64,000 nt of DNA, from the NCBI GenBank assembly GCA_030535395.1, contig JAUNLK010000006.1, positions 26,477 to 90,476 of the forward strand. The letters are read 5' to 3'. The translations under genes were made by a program, and so were the position numbers. A model generated the notes under the pieces. That model was not told the origin of the DNA. It made no database searches and worked only from the letters and a program-made list of their open reading frames with translations. Below are positions 42,724 to 52,730 of the stretch, piece by piece. Numbering within the stretch: position 1 is the first letter of the stretch; the number at the start of each line of letters is the position of its first letter. The DNA comes from Tissierellia bacterium (GTDB taxonomy: Bacteria > Bacillota > Clostridia > Tissierellales > Peptoniphilaceae).

Positions 42724-44700
42724 TTATTCTTTGATTTCGGGGTTGTTGTTCAGTTGGACGAGAGTGCCATCGATAATCAGACCCACCAATTTATTATTGC
42801 CATCTTCATTCTCTACAAAAGCAGTGAAATCTTGGAATCTTTGTTCGAAATTTTGATCGCTCACAAAGGTGGCTTTAAAAGCAATGGGCTTTACAGCTTC
42901 TATCGTATAGTCACTAAAGTAGGACTTTTTCACCTCGCCAGTCCCTTTGTAGACTTGGACCTCACTATATTTTTCGAGAACCTTGGTGGCTACCCCATTT
43001 TTGGTATCCACTTCCAAGATAGAGTAATTCTCTTTTTTATTTTCTGCGATCATAGCATCGAGCTTGGATTTAATCTCTTCGAGGGTTGGATTTTTAGCGT
43101 CTTTGAAGATCCCTTCGCCTTTAAAAACATATTCTGTATCCTTGTCCAGTACCACTTCGGCTGTGGATTTCCCCAAGGCCAGGGTCGCTTTAATCTTATA
43201 GTTTTCCTCATTTCCAGAGGGTAGGACGACTTCATATCTAGTGACATAGCCCTGAACCGTGCCCTCTACTTCTACGACATTTTTGGTGATGTCCTTGAGA
43301 TCTTTGTAGTGGAAGACCAGTTTCCAGTCGGGATCATTTTTAATTTCGTCCAAGACCCGCTTCAGCAGTTTTGCAGTATCTGCGTTTTTATCCATTGCCA
43401 CGGTGTAGGTCTTTTCGCCAATGACCACTTCCGCCTCTGCATTGTTAAAGGAGCTGGTGATATTCTTCACTTTTCCAACTTCAACGAATTCCTTGGGATA
43501 GACATTGATCTCGGTGAGGACATCGTCTACAGCTTCAAATTCCACATAGTCGAATTTGTTGATGTCCTTGAGTTCAATTTCCTTGCCAAAGCGTTGGGCC
43601 TTCACATCCTTGCCCAGGGTGAGTTCCTTTTGAGCTTCCTTTTCAAAATCCTCGGCGTAGAAATCGACTTCGCCCTTGGTGATATAGTCAATGGTCAGCT
43701 TTTGAGCGTCCTTGTCCACGGCCCATACAAAGCCCTTGCCGGTGAGGGTTTCGGATTGGATGTCCACTTTGGTGGCCACGTATTGGGTGTTTTTGCTGCC
43801 ATAGGCCTCTACCTTGATCTTCAGGCCGGGGGTGAGATCTTCCACCTTGAGGGTCTTTTCCCCGCGGGTGACGACGGTTCCGGCGTTGAGATTTACGGCT
43901 TGGGTCTCATCGTCCTTGTCGGTGAAGGTGAGGACTTTGTTGCCTTGAAGTTCCAGTACTTGGAGGACGGTACCTTCCATGGTGACGGTGTTCTTCTTCT
44001 GATCCAGGTACTCGTAGGCCTTGTCCAGAATCTTGGTGATCTCGTCCCGTTGGAGTTCCCGCTTGGGTTCGAAATTGCCGTCGCTACCGGTGTCAGACAG
44101 GATGCCGGCTTTTACCAGGCCGGAGAGGATGTCCAGGACATTGACATCTCCCACTTTGGGGTCATTTACTATGCCAATATCAGCCAGGTCCTTGTATTTG
44201 AGGACGCTGTGGTCCTTGTCGGGCTGGATGTCCAGTGCCCGAGCTACGTAGACGGCAATGGTCTGACGGTCGGGACGGGGAGCGTCCTGGGCGCCATTGT
44301 GTACCAGGCCCTCAAGGGATGCTTGTTTCAGATTGAGCTCGGTGAGATATCCCACATCCAGTGCCACGGAGATGTCGTCCCGGGCCCACTCGGGGACACC
44401 GTATTCATCGGCAATGTAGCCCTTAGTGGCAACAGCTGCCTTGGTTTGAGCGGTATTGTATCCACTGAAGCCCTGGAGCAAGCTCATGACTTCCAGGAAG
44501 GTCAGGGAGCCATCGGGGAGGAAAGTTCCATCGGGATAGCCCTTGACAATATTGAGATTGGTCAGCTTTTCAATGTGACTGTATGCCCAGTGGGTTGACG
44601 GTACGTCGGAAAAAGTAGCTGCGAGAGCCATTACAGGGCTCATGGCTACCGTTCCAGCCAAGACCAGAGCTGTGAGTCCATTTTTATTGATTTTTTTCAT
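42724..44700 (-). CDS. SLH-domain surface protein
   Basis: Predicted cell-surface protein of 658 residues. The ATG at 44700 follows AAAGGAGG and opens a signal peptide (MKKINKNGLTALVLAG, cleaved near ALAA). Three SLH-type modules occupy about residues 25-220; the first (TFSDVPSTHWAYSHIEKL, then GYPDGTFLPD) is canonical, the others are weaker. The remaining 430 residues are lysine/acid-rich beta-type sequence that I do not recognise. SLH modules bind pyruvylated secondary wall polymer, so it may be an S-layer or wall-anchored protein. It is monocistronic. Confidence 0.85.
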   Translation of the reverse strand: MKKINKNGLTALVLAGTVAMSPVMALAATFSDVPSTHWAYSHIEKLTNLNIVKGYPDGTFLPDGSLTFLEVMSLLQGFSGYNTAQTKAAVATKGYIADEYGVPEWARDDISVALDVGYLTELNLKQASLEGLVHNGAQDAPRPDRQTIAVYVARALDIQPDKDHSVLKYKDLADIGIVNDPKVGDVNVLDILSGLVKAGILSDTGSDGNFEPKRELQRDEITKILDKAYEYLDQKKNTVTMEGTVLQVLELQGNKVLTFTDKDDETQAVNLNAGTVVTRGEKTLKVEDLTPGLKIKVEAYGSKNTQYVATKVDIQSETLTGKGFVWAVDKDAQKLTIDYITKGEVDFYAEDFEKEAQKELTLGKDVKAQRFGKEIELKDINKFDYVEFEAVDDVLTEINVYPKEFVEVGKVKNITSSFNNAEAEVVIGEKTYTVAMDKNADTAKLLKRVLDEIKNDPDWKLVFHYKDLKDITKNVVEVEGTVQGYVTRYEVVLPSGNEENYKIKATLALGKSTAEVVLDKDTEYVFKGEGIFKDAKNPTLEEIKSKLDAMIAENKKENYSILEVDTKNGVATKVLEKYSEVQVYKGTGEVKKSYFSDYTIEAVKPIAFKATFVSDQNFEQRFQDFTAFVENEDGNNKLVGLIIDGTLVQLNNNPEIKE

Positions 44701-44735
44701 GTGTACCTCCTTTGGTTGCTTCACACTATGTCCCC

Positions 44736-44741
44736 ATTATA
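44736..44741 (-). promoter_or_regulatory. Candidate -10 of the SLH gene
   Basis: Perfect TATAAT on the reverse strand, 35 bases before the start codon. I see no convincing -35 at 16-18 bp. Confidence 0.4.
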
Positions 44742-44924
44742 ACTTGAATCCCCTTGTACACACGTTACGTTTTCGTGTCATTCCAGTGAACTCCAGGAGA
44801 TATGGCAGAGTAGCAAGCCTTTTCATTGATTTTTCCGTTGAGTAGAGTACAATTAAATGAAGGGTTTTGAATATGACAGTTGACATTTTTCGTTAAAATA
44901 CACCATTAGAAAGCAGGGGTACCC

Positions 44925-46154
44925 GTGCACTTTTATGCATATGGAATCAATTATCAGCAGGCACCCATTGACCTGAGGGAACAGGTTCACTTCAAGGAGA
45001 CTCAAATCATCGATGGCCTCAATGGCCTCTTGGATGGGGGTCTAAAGGAAGTGGTCATTTTGAGTACCTGCAATCGCTCGGAACTGTACCTCCTTGGGGA
45101 TTTGCCCGATGCCCATCCATGGATCAACGACTACGTGGAGGGCTTTTTTCATGTTTCGGGGCTCCTCCCCTACAGCAGTTTCTATGAGGACGAGGAGGCC
45201 CTCCTCCATCTGTTCAAGGTGACCAGTGGCATGTCCTCCCTTTTGGTGGGGGAGGATCAGATCCTGGGCCAGGTGAAAGAGGCCTGGCAGACGGCCATGG
45301 ATGTGGGCTCCTCGGGGAAGGTCCTCAACCGCTTTTTCCGGGAGGCCATTGCCGAGGCCAAGAGTGTGAAAACTCGGGGCCTCTCCTCCCATGTGCCCAC
45401 TTCCCTCTCCTATGTGGGGGTCAAGGGGATCCACGATGAGCTCCCCCTGAAGGATGTCCCCGCCCTGGTCATTGGCATGGGGAAAATGGGGGCTCTGGCC
45501 ATGGAGCACCTCCTGGAATTTGGGGCCAAGGTGAGCATCACCAATCGCACCCACTTGAATTCCCTGAAACGCCAGAGGGACTTTCCCCAGGTGGAGGTCC
45601 TCCCCTATGAGGAGCTTGCCCAGTACCTGGCCGACTTTCCCGTCATTGTCTCCGCCACCTCCAGCCCCCACCACACCGTGAGGGCTGAGGATCTGCCCCT
45701 GAGGGAGGAGGAGATCTATCTCTTGGACCTCTCCATGCCCCGGGACATGGACCCCGAGCTGGGGAAGAGGGAGCACGTTCACCTCTGGGACATCGACGCT
45801 CTGGAGGAGATCTCCCGGAAAAATTCCCGGAAAAAAGCCGAGACTCTGGAACAGTTTTTGCCGGAAATGGAGGAGAAGACCCGGGAGCTCATGTCCTGGT
45901 TTGCCCAGGCCGACCTCACCGAGGTCATGCAGACGGTCAACGACCATTGCGAGCAAGTGGCCCTGGACACCCTGGAATACATCTTCCGCAAAACGGAACT
46001 GAGCCACAGCCAAAAGATGAAAGTTTCCAAAATCGTCCACAGTGCTTTGAAAAAAGTGGCTCGAGAGCCCGTCCTCTACATCCTCAATGGCGATGAAAAT
46101 CGGGAGGAGAAGAGGAGGGCCCTGAAACTCATAGGGGAGGCCTACGAACAATGA
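44925..46154 (+). CDS. hemA: HemA, glutamyl-tRNA reductase
   Basis: NADPH reduction of glutamyl-tRNA to glutamate-1-semialdehyde, the first committed step of the C5 tetrapyrrole path. The catalytic Cys is in ILSTCNRSELY near residue 50. SSLLVGEDQILGQVKEAW, the nucleotide loop VIGMGKMGALA and a C-terminal dimerisation helix follow. The start is GTG with a weak AGGGG. A perfect TTGACA lies at 44880-44885, but no clear -10 pairs with it. First gene of a six-gene overlapping operon. Confidence 0.95.
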   Translation: MHFYAYGINYQQAPIDLREQVHFKETQIIDGLNGLLDGGLKEVVILSTCNRSELYLLGDLPDAHPWINDYVEGFFHVSGLLPYSSFYEDEEALLHLFKVTSGMSSLLVGEDQILGQVKEAWQTAMDVGSSGKVLNRFFREAIAEAKSVKTRGLSSHVPTSLSYVGVKGIHDELPLKDVPALVIGMGKMGALAMEHLLEFGAKVSITNRTHLNSLKRQRDFPQVEVLPYEELAQYLADFPVIVSATSSPHHTVRAEDLPLREEEIYLLDLSMPRDMDPELGKREHVHLWDIDALEEISRKNSRKKAETLEQFLPEMEEKTRELMSWFAQADLTEVMQTVNDHCEQVALDTLEYIFRKTELSHSQKMKVSKIVHSALKKVAREPVLYILNGDENREEKRRALKLIGEAYEQ

Positions 46155-46822
46155 GATATCTGCCCCTCATGTGGGACACCCAGGGCACCCAGTTCCTCTT
46201 GGTGGGGGGTGGCCGGGTGGCCGCCCGAAAACTCACCACCCTCTTAAAGGGCGAGAGCAAGTTCACCGTCATTGCCAGGGAGTTTAGCCCCGAGCTGGAT
46301 CAGCTCTACCGGGCCCACTCCGAGAGGATCCGGCTCATTCAACAGGACATCGATGAGGACTTTCCCTTTATTGGCTACGACTTTGTGGTTTTGGCCACGG
46401 ATCAAGAGGAGCTTCAGGAGGGCCTCTTTCAGCGGGCCCGGAGGCAGAATATCCCCGTCCTCCGCTGTGACCACAGCCAGGACAGCACTTTTCTGCTGCC
46501 CCGAATCTCCAGCCACGGCGACCTCACCCTGGGCCTTTCCACTGGGGGGAAGAACCCCACCATCAGCAAAATCATCGGGGGGGAATTGGAGGAAAAACTC
46601 CGGGAGTACAGTCCCGAAAAATTGGAAATTTTAAATGATATCAGGGCCGCTTTGGTCCGCAAACAGAGCCCCCATGTGGGGGCCATCATTGAGAGCTTGT
46701 GGCAGGAAGAGGCCATCACCATAGAAGCATATTGGGAGGAATTGATTGAAGGTAAGAATCGGATCGAGAAAGAGCAAACTGGCCATGATTCAGGCGGAGT
46801 CCATTCAAAAGATCCTGACTGA
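46151..46822 (+). CDS. Precorrin-2 dehydrogenase (CysG N-domain/Met8-like)
   Basis: NAD-dependent oxidation of precorrin-2 to sirohydrochlorin. The N-terminal QFLLVGGGRVAARKLTTLL is the nucleotide-binding loop, and VVLATDQEEL, STFLLPRISSHGDLTLGLSTGG follow (split motifs). The 223 residues lack the methyltransferase module of CysG, which is encoded two genes on. It overlaps hemA by 4 bases (ATGA) and hemC by 77 bases; its last 25 residues are polar and poorly conserved in type. Confidence 0.9.
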   Translation: MRYLPLMWDTQGTQFLLVGGGRVAARKLTTLLKGESKFTVIAREFSPELDQLYRAHSERIRLIQQDIDEDFPFIGYDFVVLATDQEELQEGLFQRARRQNIPVLRCDHSQDSTFLLPRISSHGDLTLGLSTGGKNPTISKIIGGELEEKLREYSPEKLEILNDIRAALVRKQSPHVGAIIESLWQEEAITIEAYWEELIEGKNRIEKEQTGHDSGGVHSKDPD

Positions 46823-47633
46823 GGCGGGCCATGAAACGGAAATCATTGGCCTGGACACCAAGGGGGACCAAATCCTGGACCGCCCCATTGACGCTTTGGG
46901 CAGCCGGGGGGTCTTCGTTCGGGAAGTGGAGCGGGCCCTTTTAAATGGGGAGATTGACCTGGCCGTCCACTCCCTAAAGGACCTCCCCTCCCAGCTGCCG
47001 GAGGGCCTCTCCCTGGCAAATCCCCCCAAGGCGATGCCCCCCGAGGATGTCTTTGTGGGAACGGAAGAGGTGGAGGGCCTCATGGACCTCATGTACCGCA
47101 CCGTGGGCACCGGGAGCAATCGCCGGAAGGCCCAGCTCCGGGGCCTCTTTGCCTCGGGGATCGACATTGTGCCCATTCGGGGCAATATTGAAACCCGCAT
47201 GGGCAAAATTGAGTCGGAGCAATTGGACGGGGTCATTCTCGCCCGGGCGGGGCTGATCCGAGGGGGCTATGAGGATCGGATTCAAATGGTGGTGGACCCC
47301 ACCCACATGATCCCCTCCCCCTGTCAGGGAATTTTGGGCCTGGAGCACCGCACCGAGGACCGTCAGCTTGCCGAGCTCCTCAACGAATTGTCCGACCCCG
47401 AGGCCACGGAGCGCATGGAGATCGAGCGGACCTTCCAGAAAACTCTGGGGGCGGACTGCCAGAGCCCCATTGGCATCTACTGTGAATTTCAGGGAGAGGA
47501 GCTCACCCTCCACGGCTGCTACGCAGAAAATGTGGACCACCCCCTCACCTTTAAGCAGGTCCACGGCAAGCGGAGTGAGGGAATTTCCCTTGCAAGAGAA
47601 TTAGCAGAGGAGCTCAGTCATGGCGAAAACTAA
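46746..47633 (+). CDS. hemC: HemC, hydroxymethylbilane synthase
   Basis: Polymerises four porphobilinogens to hydroxymethylbilane. It starts at TTG with GGGAGGA five bases upstream, inside the 3' end of the preceding gene. Signatures: IGSRKSKLAMIQ, GSRGVFVREVERALL, AVHSLKDLPS and the dipyrromethane-carrying Cys in LGADCQSPIGIY near residue 237. Length 295 residues, normal. Confidence 0.95.
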   Translation: MKVRIGSRKSKLAMIQAESIQKILTEAGHETEIIGLDTKGDQILDRPIDALGSRGVFVREVERALLNGEIDLAVHSLKDLPSQLPEGLSLANPPKAMPPEDVFVGTEEVEGLMDLMYRTVGTGSNRRKAQLRGLFASGIDIVPIRGNIETRMGKIESEQLDGVILARAGLIRGGYEDRIQMVVDPTHMIPSPCQGILGLEHRTEDRQLAELLNELSDPEATERMEIERTFQKTLGADCQSPIGIYCEFQGEELTLHGCYAENVDHPLTFKQVHGKRSEGISLARELAEELSHGEN

Positions 47634-49098
47634 AGATACATCCCCCGTGATTTTGGCCGGGGCGGGGATTGGCAGCGAGAAGAATATCACCCTGGCGGTG
47701 CTAGAGGCCCTGAGGGGTGCCGATGCCATTGTCTATGACCGCCTCATCAATCCCCACATTCTGGACGATTTTCAAAACCGGGAGCTCATCTATGTGGGCA
47801 AGGCCGCCAGCCGCCACGCCATGAAGCAGGATGAGATCAATGCCACCCTGGTCCGCCTCCACCGGGAGGGGAAATCCGTGGTCCGCTTAAAGGGCGGCGA
47901 CCCCTATGTCTTTGGCCGGGGCAGCGAGGAGGCCCTCTACTTAAAGGAACACGGGGTGCCCTTTGAAGTCCTCCCCGGCCTCACCAGCGGGGTGGCCGTG
48001 TTAAACACCGCGGGGATTCCCGCCACCCACCGAAATATGGCCACCAGTGTGAGCTTCATCACCGGCCATTTGGCGGAGGATGCCCAGGCCTCCTATGCCA
48101 TCTACGGAAAACTCAAGGGCACCCTGGTCTTCTACATGGGCCTGGGCCGCCTGGGAGAAATTGCCCAGGGCCTCATGGAGGGAGGCATGGACCCCAAGAC
48201 CCCCATTGCCGTCATCATGGACGGGGGCTGGAATTCCCAGCGCTCCATGGACGCCACCCTGGACACCGTGGTGGAGAAGATTGAGCCTTTGAACTTCTCC
48301 TCCCCCGCCCTCATTGTAGTGGGGGATGTGATTTCCCTGAGGGAGGAGCTGAATTTCTTCGAGAACCGGCCCCTCTTTGGCAAGACCATTGTCATCACCC
48401 GGCCCAGACACCAGGCCTCCCGCCTCCAAGAGCTCCTCTCCCAGGAGGGGGCCGAGGTGGTGAGCCTCCCCACCATTGCCATTGAGGCCGTGGGAGGAGA
48501 GGCCCTCAGAACTGCCATGGCAGATTTCAACTACAGCCACCTCCTCTTCACCTCCGTCAATGGGGTGGATCTCTTCTTCCGTGAATTTTTCAAGGAGCAC
48601 GACATCAGGGAACTTGCAGGGGTGAAGATCTGCGTCATCGGCAAAAAGACCAAGGAGCGGGTGGAAAAACTCCACCTCCAGGTGGATGCCTATCCCGAGA
48701 CCTATGTGGGGGAGGCCTTTGTGGAGGCCGTGGCGGCCACCATTGAAGAGGGATCGGAGGCCCGCCTCTTCTTCCCCCACGCCGAGGGCACCCGAAAGAA
48801 GCTCTTGGATGCCCTAAAACAGCTGGGGGATCTCACCCAAGTGGTGGTCTATCGCTCGGTGGCCCCCAGGGAGCCTGCGGCCCTTCCCCAAAACTTCGAT
48901 GCCGCCGTCTTCACTTCCTCCTCCACCGTGAAGAATTTCATTGAGCTCTACGGCAGAGAGGCCCTGGAGGGAAGGGAAATCTTCAGTATTGGCAGCATCA
49001 CCACCGACAGTCTGATCTCCCTGGGCTTTACGGAAGTCCACCAGTCCAAGGAGGCCACCATAGAATCCATTGTGGAAAAGATAAGGAGTACCCTATGA
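47620..49098 (+). CDS. CobA-HemD fusion: uro'gen III methyltransferase and uro'gen III synthase
   Basis: Bifunctional enzyme. Residues about 1-245 are the SAM-dependent uroporphyrinogen III C-methyltransferase (GAGIGSEKNITLAVLEAL, VVRLKGGDPYVFGRGSEE, PGLTSGVAVLNTAGIPATHR). Residues about 250-492 are uroporphyrinogen III synthase (TIVITRPRHQASRLQELL, AAVFTSSSTVKNF). It closes and methylates the macrocycle, feeding precorrin-2 to the dehydrogenase encoded upstream. Such fusions are known in Bacillota. It overlaps hemC by 14 and hemB by 4 bases. Confidence 0.95.
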   Translation: MAKTKDTSPVILAGAGIGSEKNITLAVLEALRGADAIVYDRLINPHILDDFQNRELIYVGKAASRHAMKQDEINATLVRLHREGKSVVRLKGGDPYVFGRGSEEALYLKEHGVPFEVLPGLTSGVAVLNTAGIPATHRNMATSVSFITGHLAEDAQASYAIYGKLKGTLVFYMGLGRLGEIAQGLMEGGMDPKTPIAVIMDGGWNSQRSMDATLDTVVEKIEPLNFSSPALIVVGDVISLREELNFFENRPLFGKTIVITRPRHQASRLQELLSQEGAEVVSLPTIAIEAVGGEALRTAMADFNYSHLLFTSVNGVDLFFREFFKEHDIRELAGVKICVIGKKTKERVEKLHLQVDAYPETYVGEAFVEAVAATIEEGSEARLFFPHAEGTRKKLLDALKQLGDLTQVVVYRSVAPREPAALPQNFDAAVFTSSSTVKNFIELYGREALEGREIFSIGSITTDSLISLGFTEVHQSKEATIESIVEKIRSTL

Positions 49099-50059
49099 GA
49101 ATGAGACGCGTCCGCAACAAAAAAATCCTCCGGGAGATGGTCCGGGAGAGTCGGCTCTCCGTGAAGGATTTCATCTATCCCCTCTTTGTGGTGGAGGGGG
49201 AGGATATCAAGAGGGAAATCCCCTCCCTCCCCGGGGTCTATCACTTCTCCGTGGACCGCTTGGAGGAGGAGATCCTGGAGCTGGTGGATTTGGGGATTCC
49301 CGCGGTGATTCTCTTTGGTCTGCCCCAGCACAAGGACGCCCACGGCTCCCAGGCCTATGCCGAGGACGGCATCATTCAAAGGGCCATCCGAAAAATCAAG
49401 GAGGTCTCCCGGGACATTTTGGTGGTCACCGATGTGTGCATGTGTGAGTACACCGACCACGGCCACTGCGGCATCCTCAACGAGGATGGCAATGTGGAAA
49501 ATGACCTCACCGTCTCCTATTTGGAAAAGATCTCCCTCTCCCACGCCCGTGCCGGGGCCGACATCATTGCCCCATCGGATATGATGGACTTTCGGGTAAA
49601 GGGCATTCGCCGGGCCCTGGATGAGGGGGGCTTTGAGGATGTGCCCATTATGGCCTACAGCGCCAAATTCGCCTCCAGCTACTACGGCCCCTTCCGGGAC
49701 GCCGCCGGGAGCGCCCCCTCCTTTGGGGACCGGAAAGCCTATCAGATGGACTTTCACAATAGCGATGAGGCCATGGTGGAGATTGAATTGGACCTCGATG
49801 AGGACGCCGACTTCGTCATTGTGAAGCCCGCCCTGGCCTATTTGGACATCCTCCAGCGGGCCAGTGAGACCTTCAACACCCGCTTTGTGGCCTACAATGT
49901 CAGCGGCGAATACGCCATGTTGAAGAACGCCGTGGACCAGGGCATTTTGGCCCCCGAGGTGATTTACGAGTCCCTCATTGCCATGAAGCGGGCCGGCGCC
50001 CAATTGATCATCAGCTATCACGCCAAGGAAGTGGCCCTGCAAATGAAGGAGGGGCGCCT

Positions 50060-50063
<4 letters not shown>
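49095..50063 (+). CDS. hemB: HemB, porphobilinogen synthase
   Basis: Condenses two 5-aminolevulinates. The zinc-binding cysteines are in DVCMCEYTDHGHCGIL, and the Schiff-base lysines in MAYSAKFASSYYGPFRDA and VIVKPALAYLDI. Length 322 residues, standard. It overlaps cobA-hemD and hemL by 4 bases each. Confidence 0.96.
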
Positions 50064-51334
<1,271 letters not shown>

Positions 51335-51364
51335 AAAAAGCGGAGGTCCACCCTCCGCTTTTTT
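51335..51364. terminator. Bidirectional terminator between hemL and lysA
   Basis: GCGGAGG pairs with CCTCCGC around TCCAC, with A5 on one side and T6 on the other. It directly follows the hemL stop and lies just past the converging lysA stop. Confidence 0.92.
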
Positions 51365-51369
51365 ATGTG

Positions 51370-52632
51370 CTAAAGATACAGGTCCCGGCCGTACATCTCC
51401 TCGTAGCTCTGGCGGCCAACGACCTCCCGGGCCTCGCCGTCCTCCACAAAGACCACTCCGGGAATGGCCATGCCATTGTAATTGCTGGCCATGGAGTAGC
51501 CATAGGCCCCAGTGGAGGGCATCACCAGTAGGTCCCCACTTTCCGTGGGCGGGAGCTTTTGGGACTCTATGAGCCGGTCGCCGGATTCGCAGAGTTTTCC
51601 CACAATGGTGTATTCCTCCGTCCCCTCATCCAGGGGGCGCTGGGCATTGTAGGCCAGGTACTCCGCCCCGTAGAGGCTGGGGCGAATATTGTCGCTCATG
51701 CCTCCATCCACGGCAAGATAACTGGGATATCCCTCCAGCCTCTTGATGGTGCCCGCGGTGTAGAGGCTGTAACCGGCATCCCCCACAATGCTCCGTCCCG
51801 GCTCCAGGGCGAGAACCGGCACTTCCTCCCCGAAGATCTCGGATCGCTTCTCCACTATGGGATCCACAAAGTAGGAGAGGGGCTTTCGCTCCTCAGTGGT
51901 GTAGCGAATGCCAAAGCCTCCCCCCATATTCAGCTCCTCAATGGGGGCGCCGGTGATCTCCTCCACCAATTTAAAGAGGGGCCGGAGCTTCTCCATGGCC
52001 TCTAAATAGGGGGCCACCTCAAAGAGCTGGGAGCCAATGTGGCAGTGGAAGCCCTTAAAGTGGAGCCCCGGGGCAGCCACAGTGAGTTCCAGGGCCCGGG
52101 CCACCTCCCCCATGGCAAAGCCAAATTTTGAATTGAGCTTTGCCGTCTTGATCTTCTCGTGGGTGTGGGCATCCACCCCTGGAGTCACCCGGAAGAGGAC
52201 CTCCACCTCCGTGTTCAGCTCCCGGCTGATGAGATCCAGGAGCATGAGCTCATCCATGCCGTCCACAATGATGGTCCCCACTCCGTAGCGGAGGGCGAAG
52301 ACCAGTTCCTCAGTGGACTTGTTGTTGCCATTGAACTCAATCCGCTCCCCGGGGAATTTTTTTGCCATGGCCAGGTGGAGCTCCCCCCCACTGACCACAT
52401 CCAGGTGAATGCCCCTGGGCGCCAAGAGATCCACCAGGGCCCCGCAGAGAAAGGCCTTGGCCGCATAGGCCGCCTTGGTCTTGGGATATTTACTCAAAAA
52501 GGAGTCCTGAACCTCCTGAAGATTCTCCTTGAGCCGCGCCACATCGTATACATACAGGGGACTCCCATATTCCTCCCTGAGCTTTTGCACCGAGACCCCG
52601 CCAATTTCAATGTCCTTGGAAAGTAATTTCAT
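51370..52632 (-). CDS. lysA: LysA, diaminopimelate decarboxylase
   Basis: PLP enzyme making lysine from meso-diaminopimelate. The frame is open 70 codons further upstream across the ppsA terminator, but the ATG at 52632 has GGAGG upstream and gives a normal 420 residues. The PLP Lys is in AYAAKAFLCGAL, then HCHIGSQLFE, EPGRSIVGDAG and the CESxD motif LCESGDRL. Single gene between ppsA and hemL. Confidence 0.95.
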   Translation of the reverse strand: MKLLSKDIEIGGVSVQKLREEYGSPLYVYDVARLKENLQEVQDSFLSKYPKTKAAYAAKAFLCGALVDLLAPRGIHLDVVSGGELHLAMAKKFPGERIEFNGNNKSTEELVFALRYGVGTIIVDGMDELMLLDLISRELNTEVEVLFRVTPGVDAHTHEKIKTAKLNSKFGFAMGEVARALELTVAAPGLHFKGFHCHIGSQLFEVAPYLEAMEKLRPLFKLVEEITGAPIEELNMGGGFGIRYTTEERKPLSYFVDPIVEKRSEIFGEEVPVLALEPGRSIVGDAGYSLYTAGTIKRLEGYPSYLAVDGGMSDNIRPSLYGAEYLAYNAQRPLDEGTEEYTIVGKLCESGDRLIESQKLPPTESGDLLVMPSTGAYGYSMASNYNGMAIPGVVFVEDGEAREVVGRQSYEEMYGRDLYL

Positions 52633-52686
52633 AAGCAACCTCCATTTTGCCCATTGTACCACAGGCTTTTCCCCGAAAAAACGGGC

Positions 52687-52717
52687 AAAAAAAGGCCCCC
52701 ACCTTGAGGTGAGGACC
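52687..52717 (-). terminator. ppsA terminator
   Basis: In minus-strand RNA GGUCCUCACC pairs with GGUGGGGGCC (two G-U pairs) around UCAA, followed by U7. It starts 14 bases after the ppsA stop and ends about 55 bases before the lysA start. Confidence 0.85.
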
Positions 52718-52730
52718 CTGGAAGTGGAGC

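Noticed and set aside
44701..44924. Cobalamin riboswitch before hemA
   Set aside because: No B12-box-like sequence or suitable folding seen in the 224-base gap; it holds only promoter-like elements.
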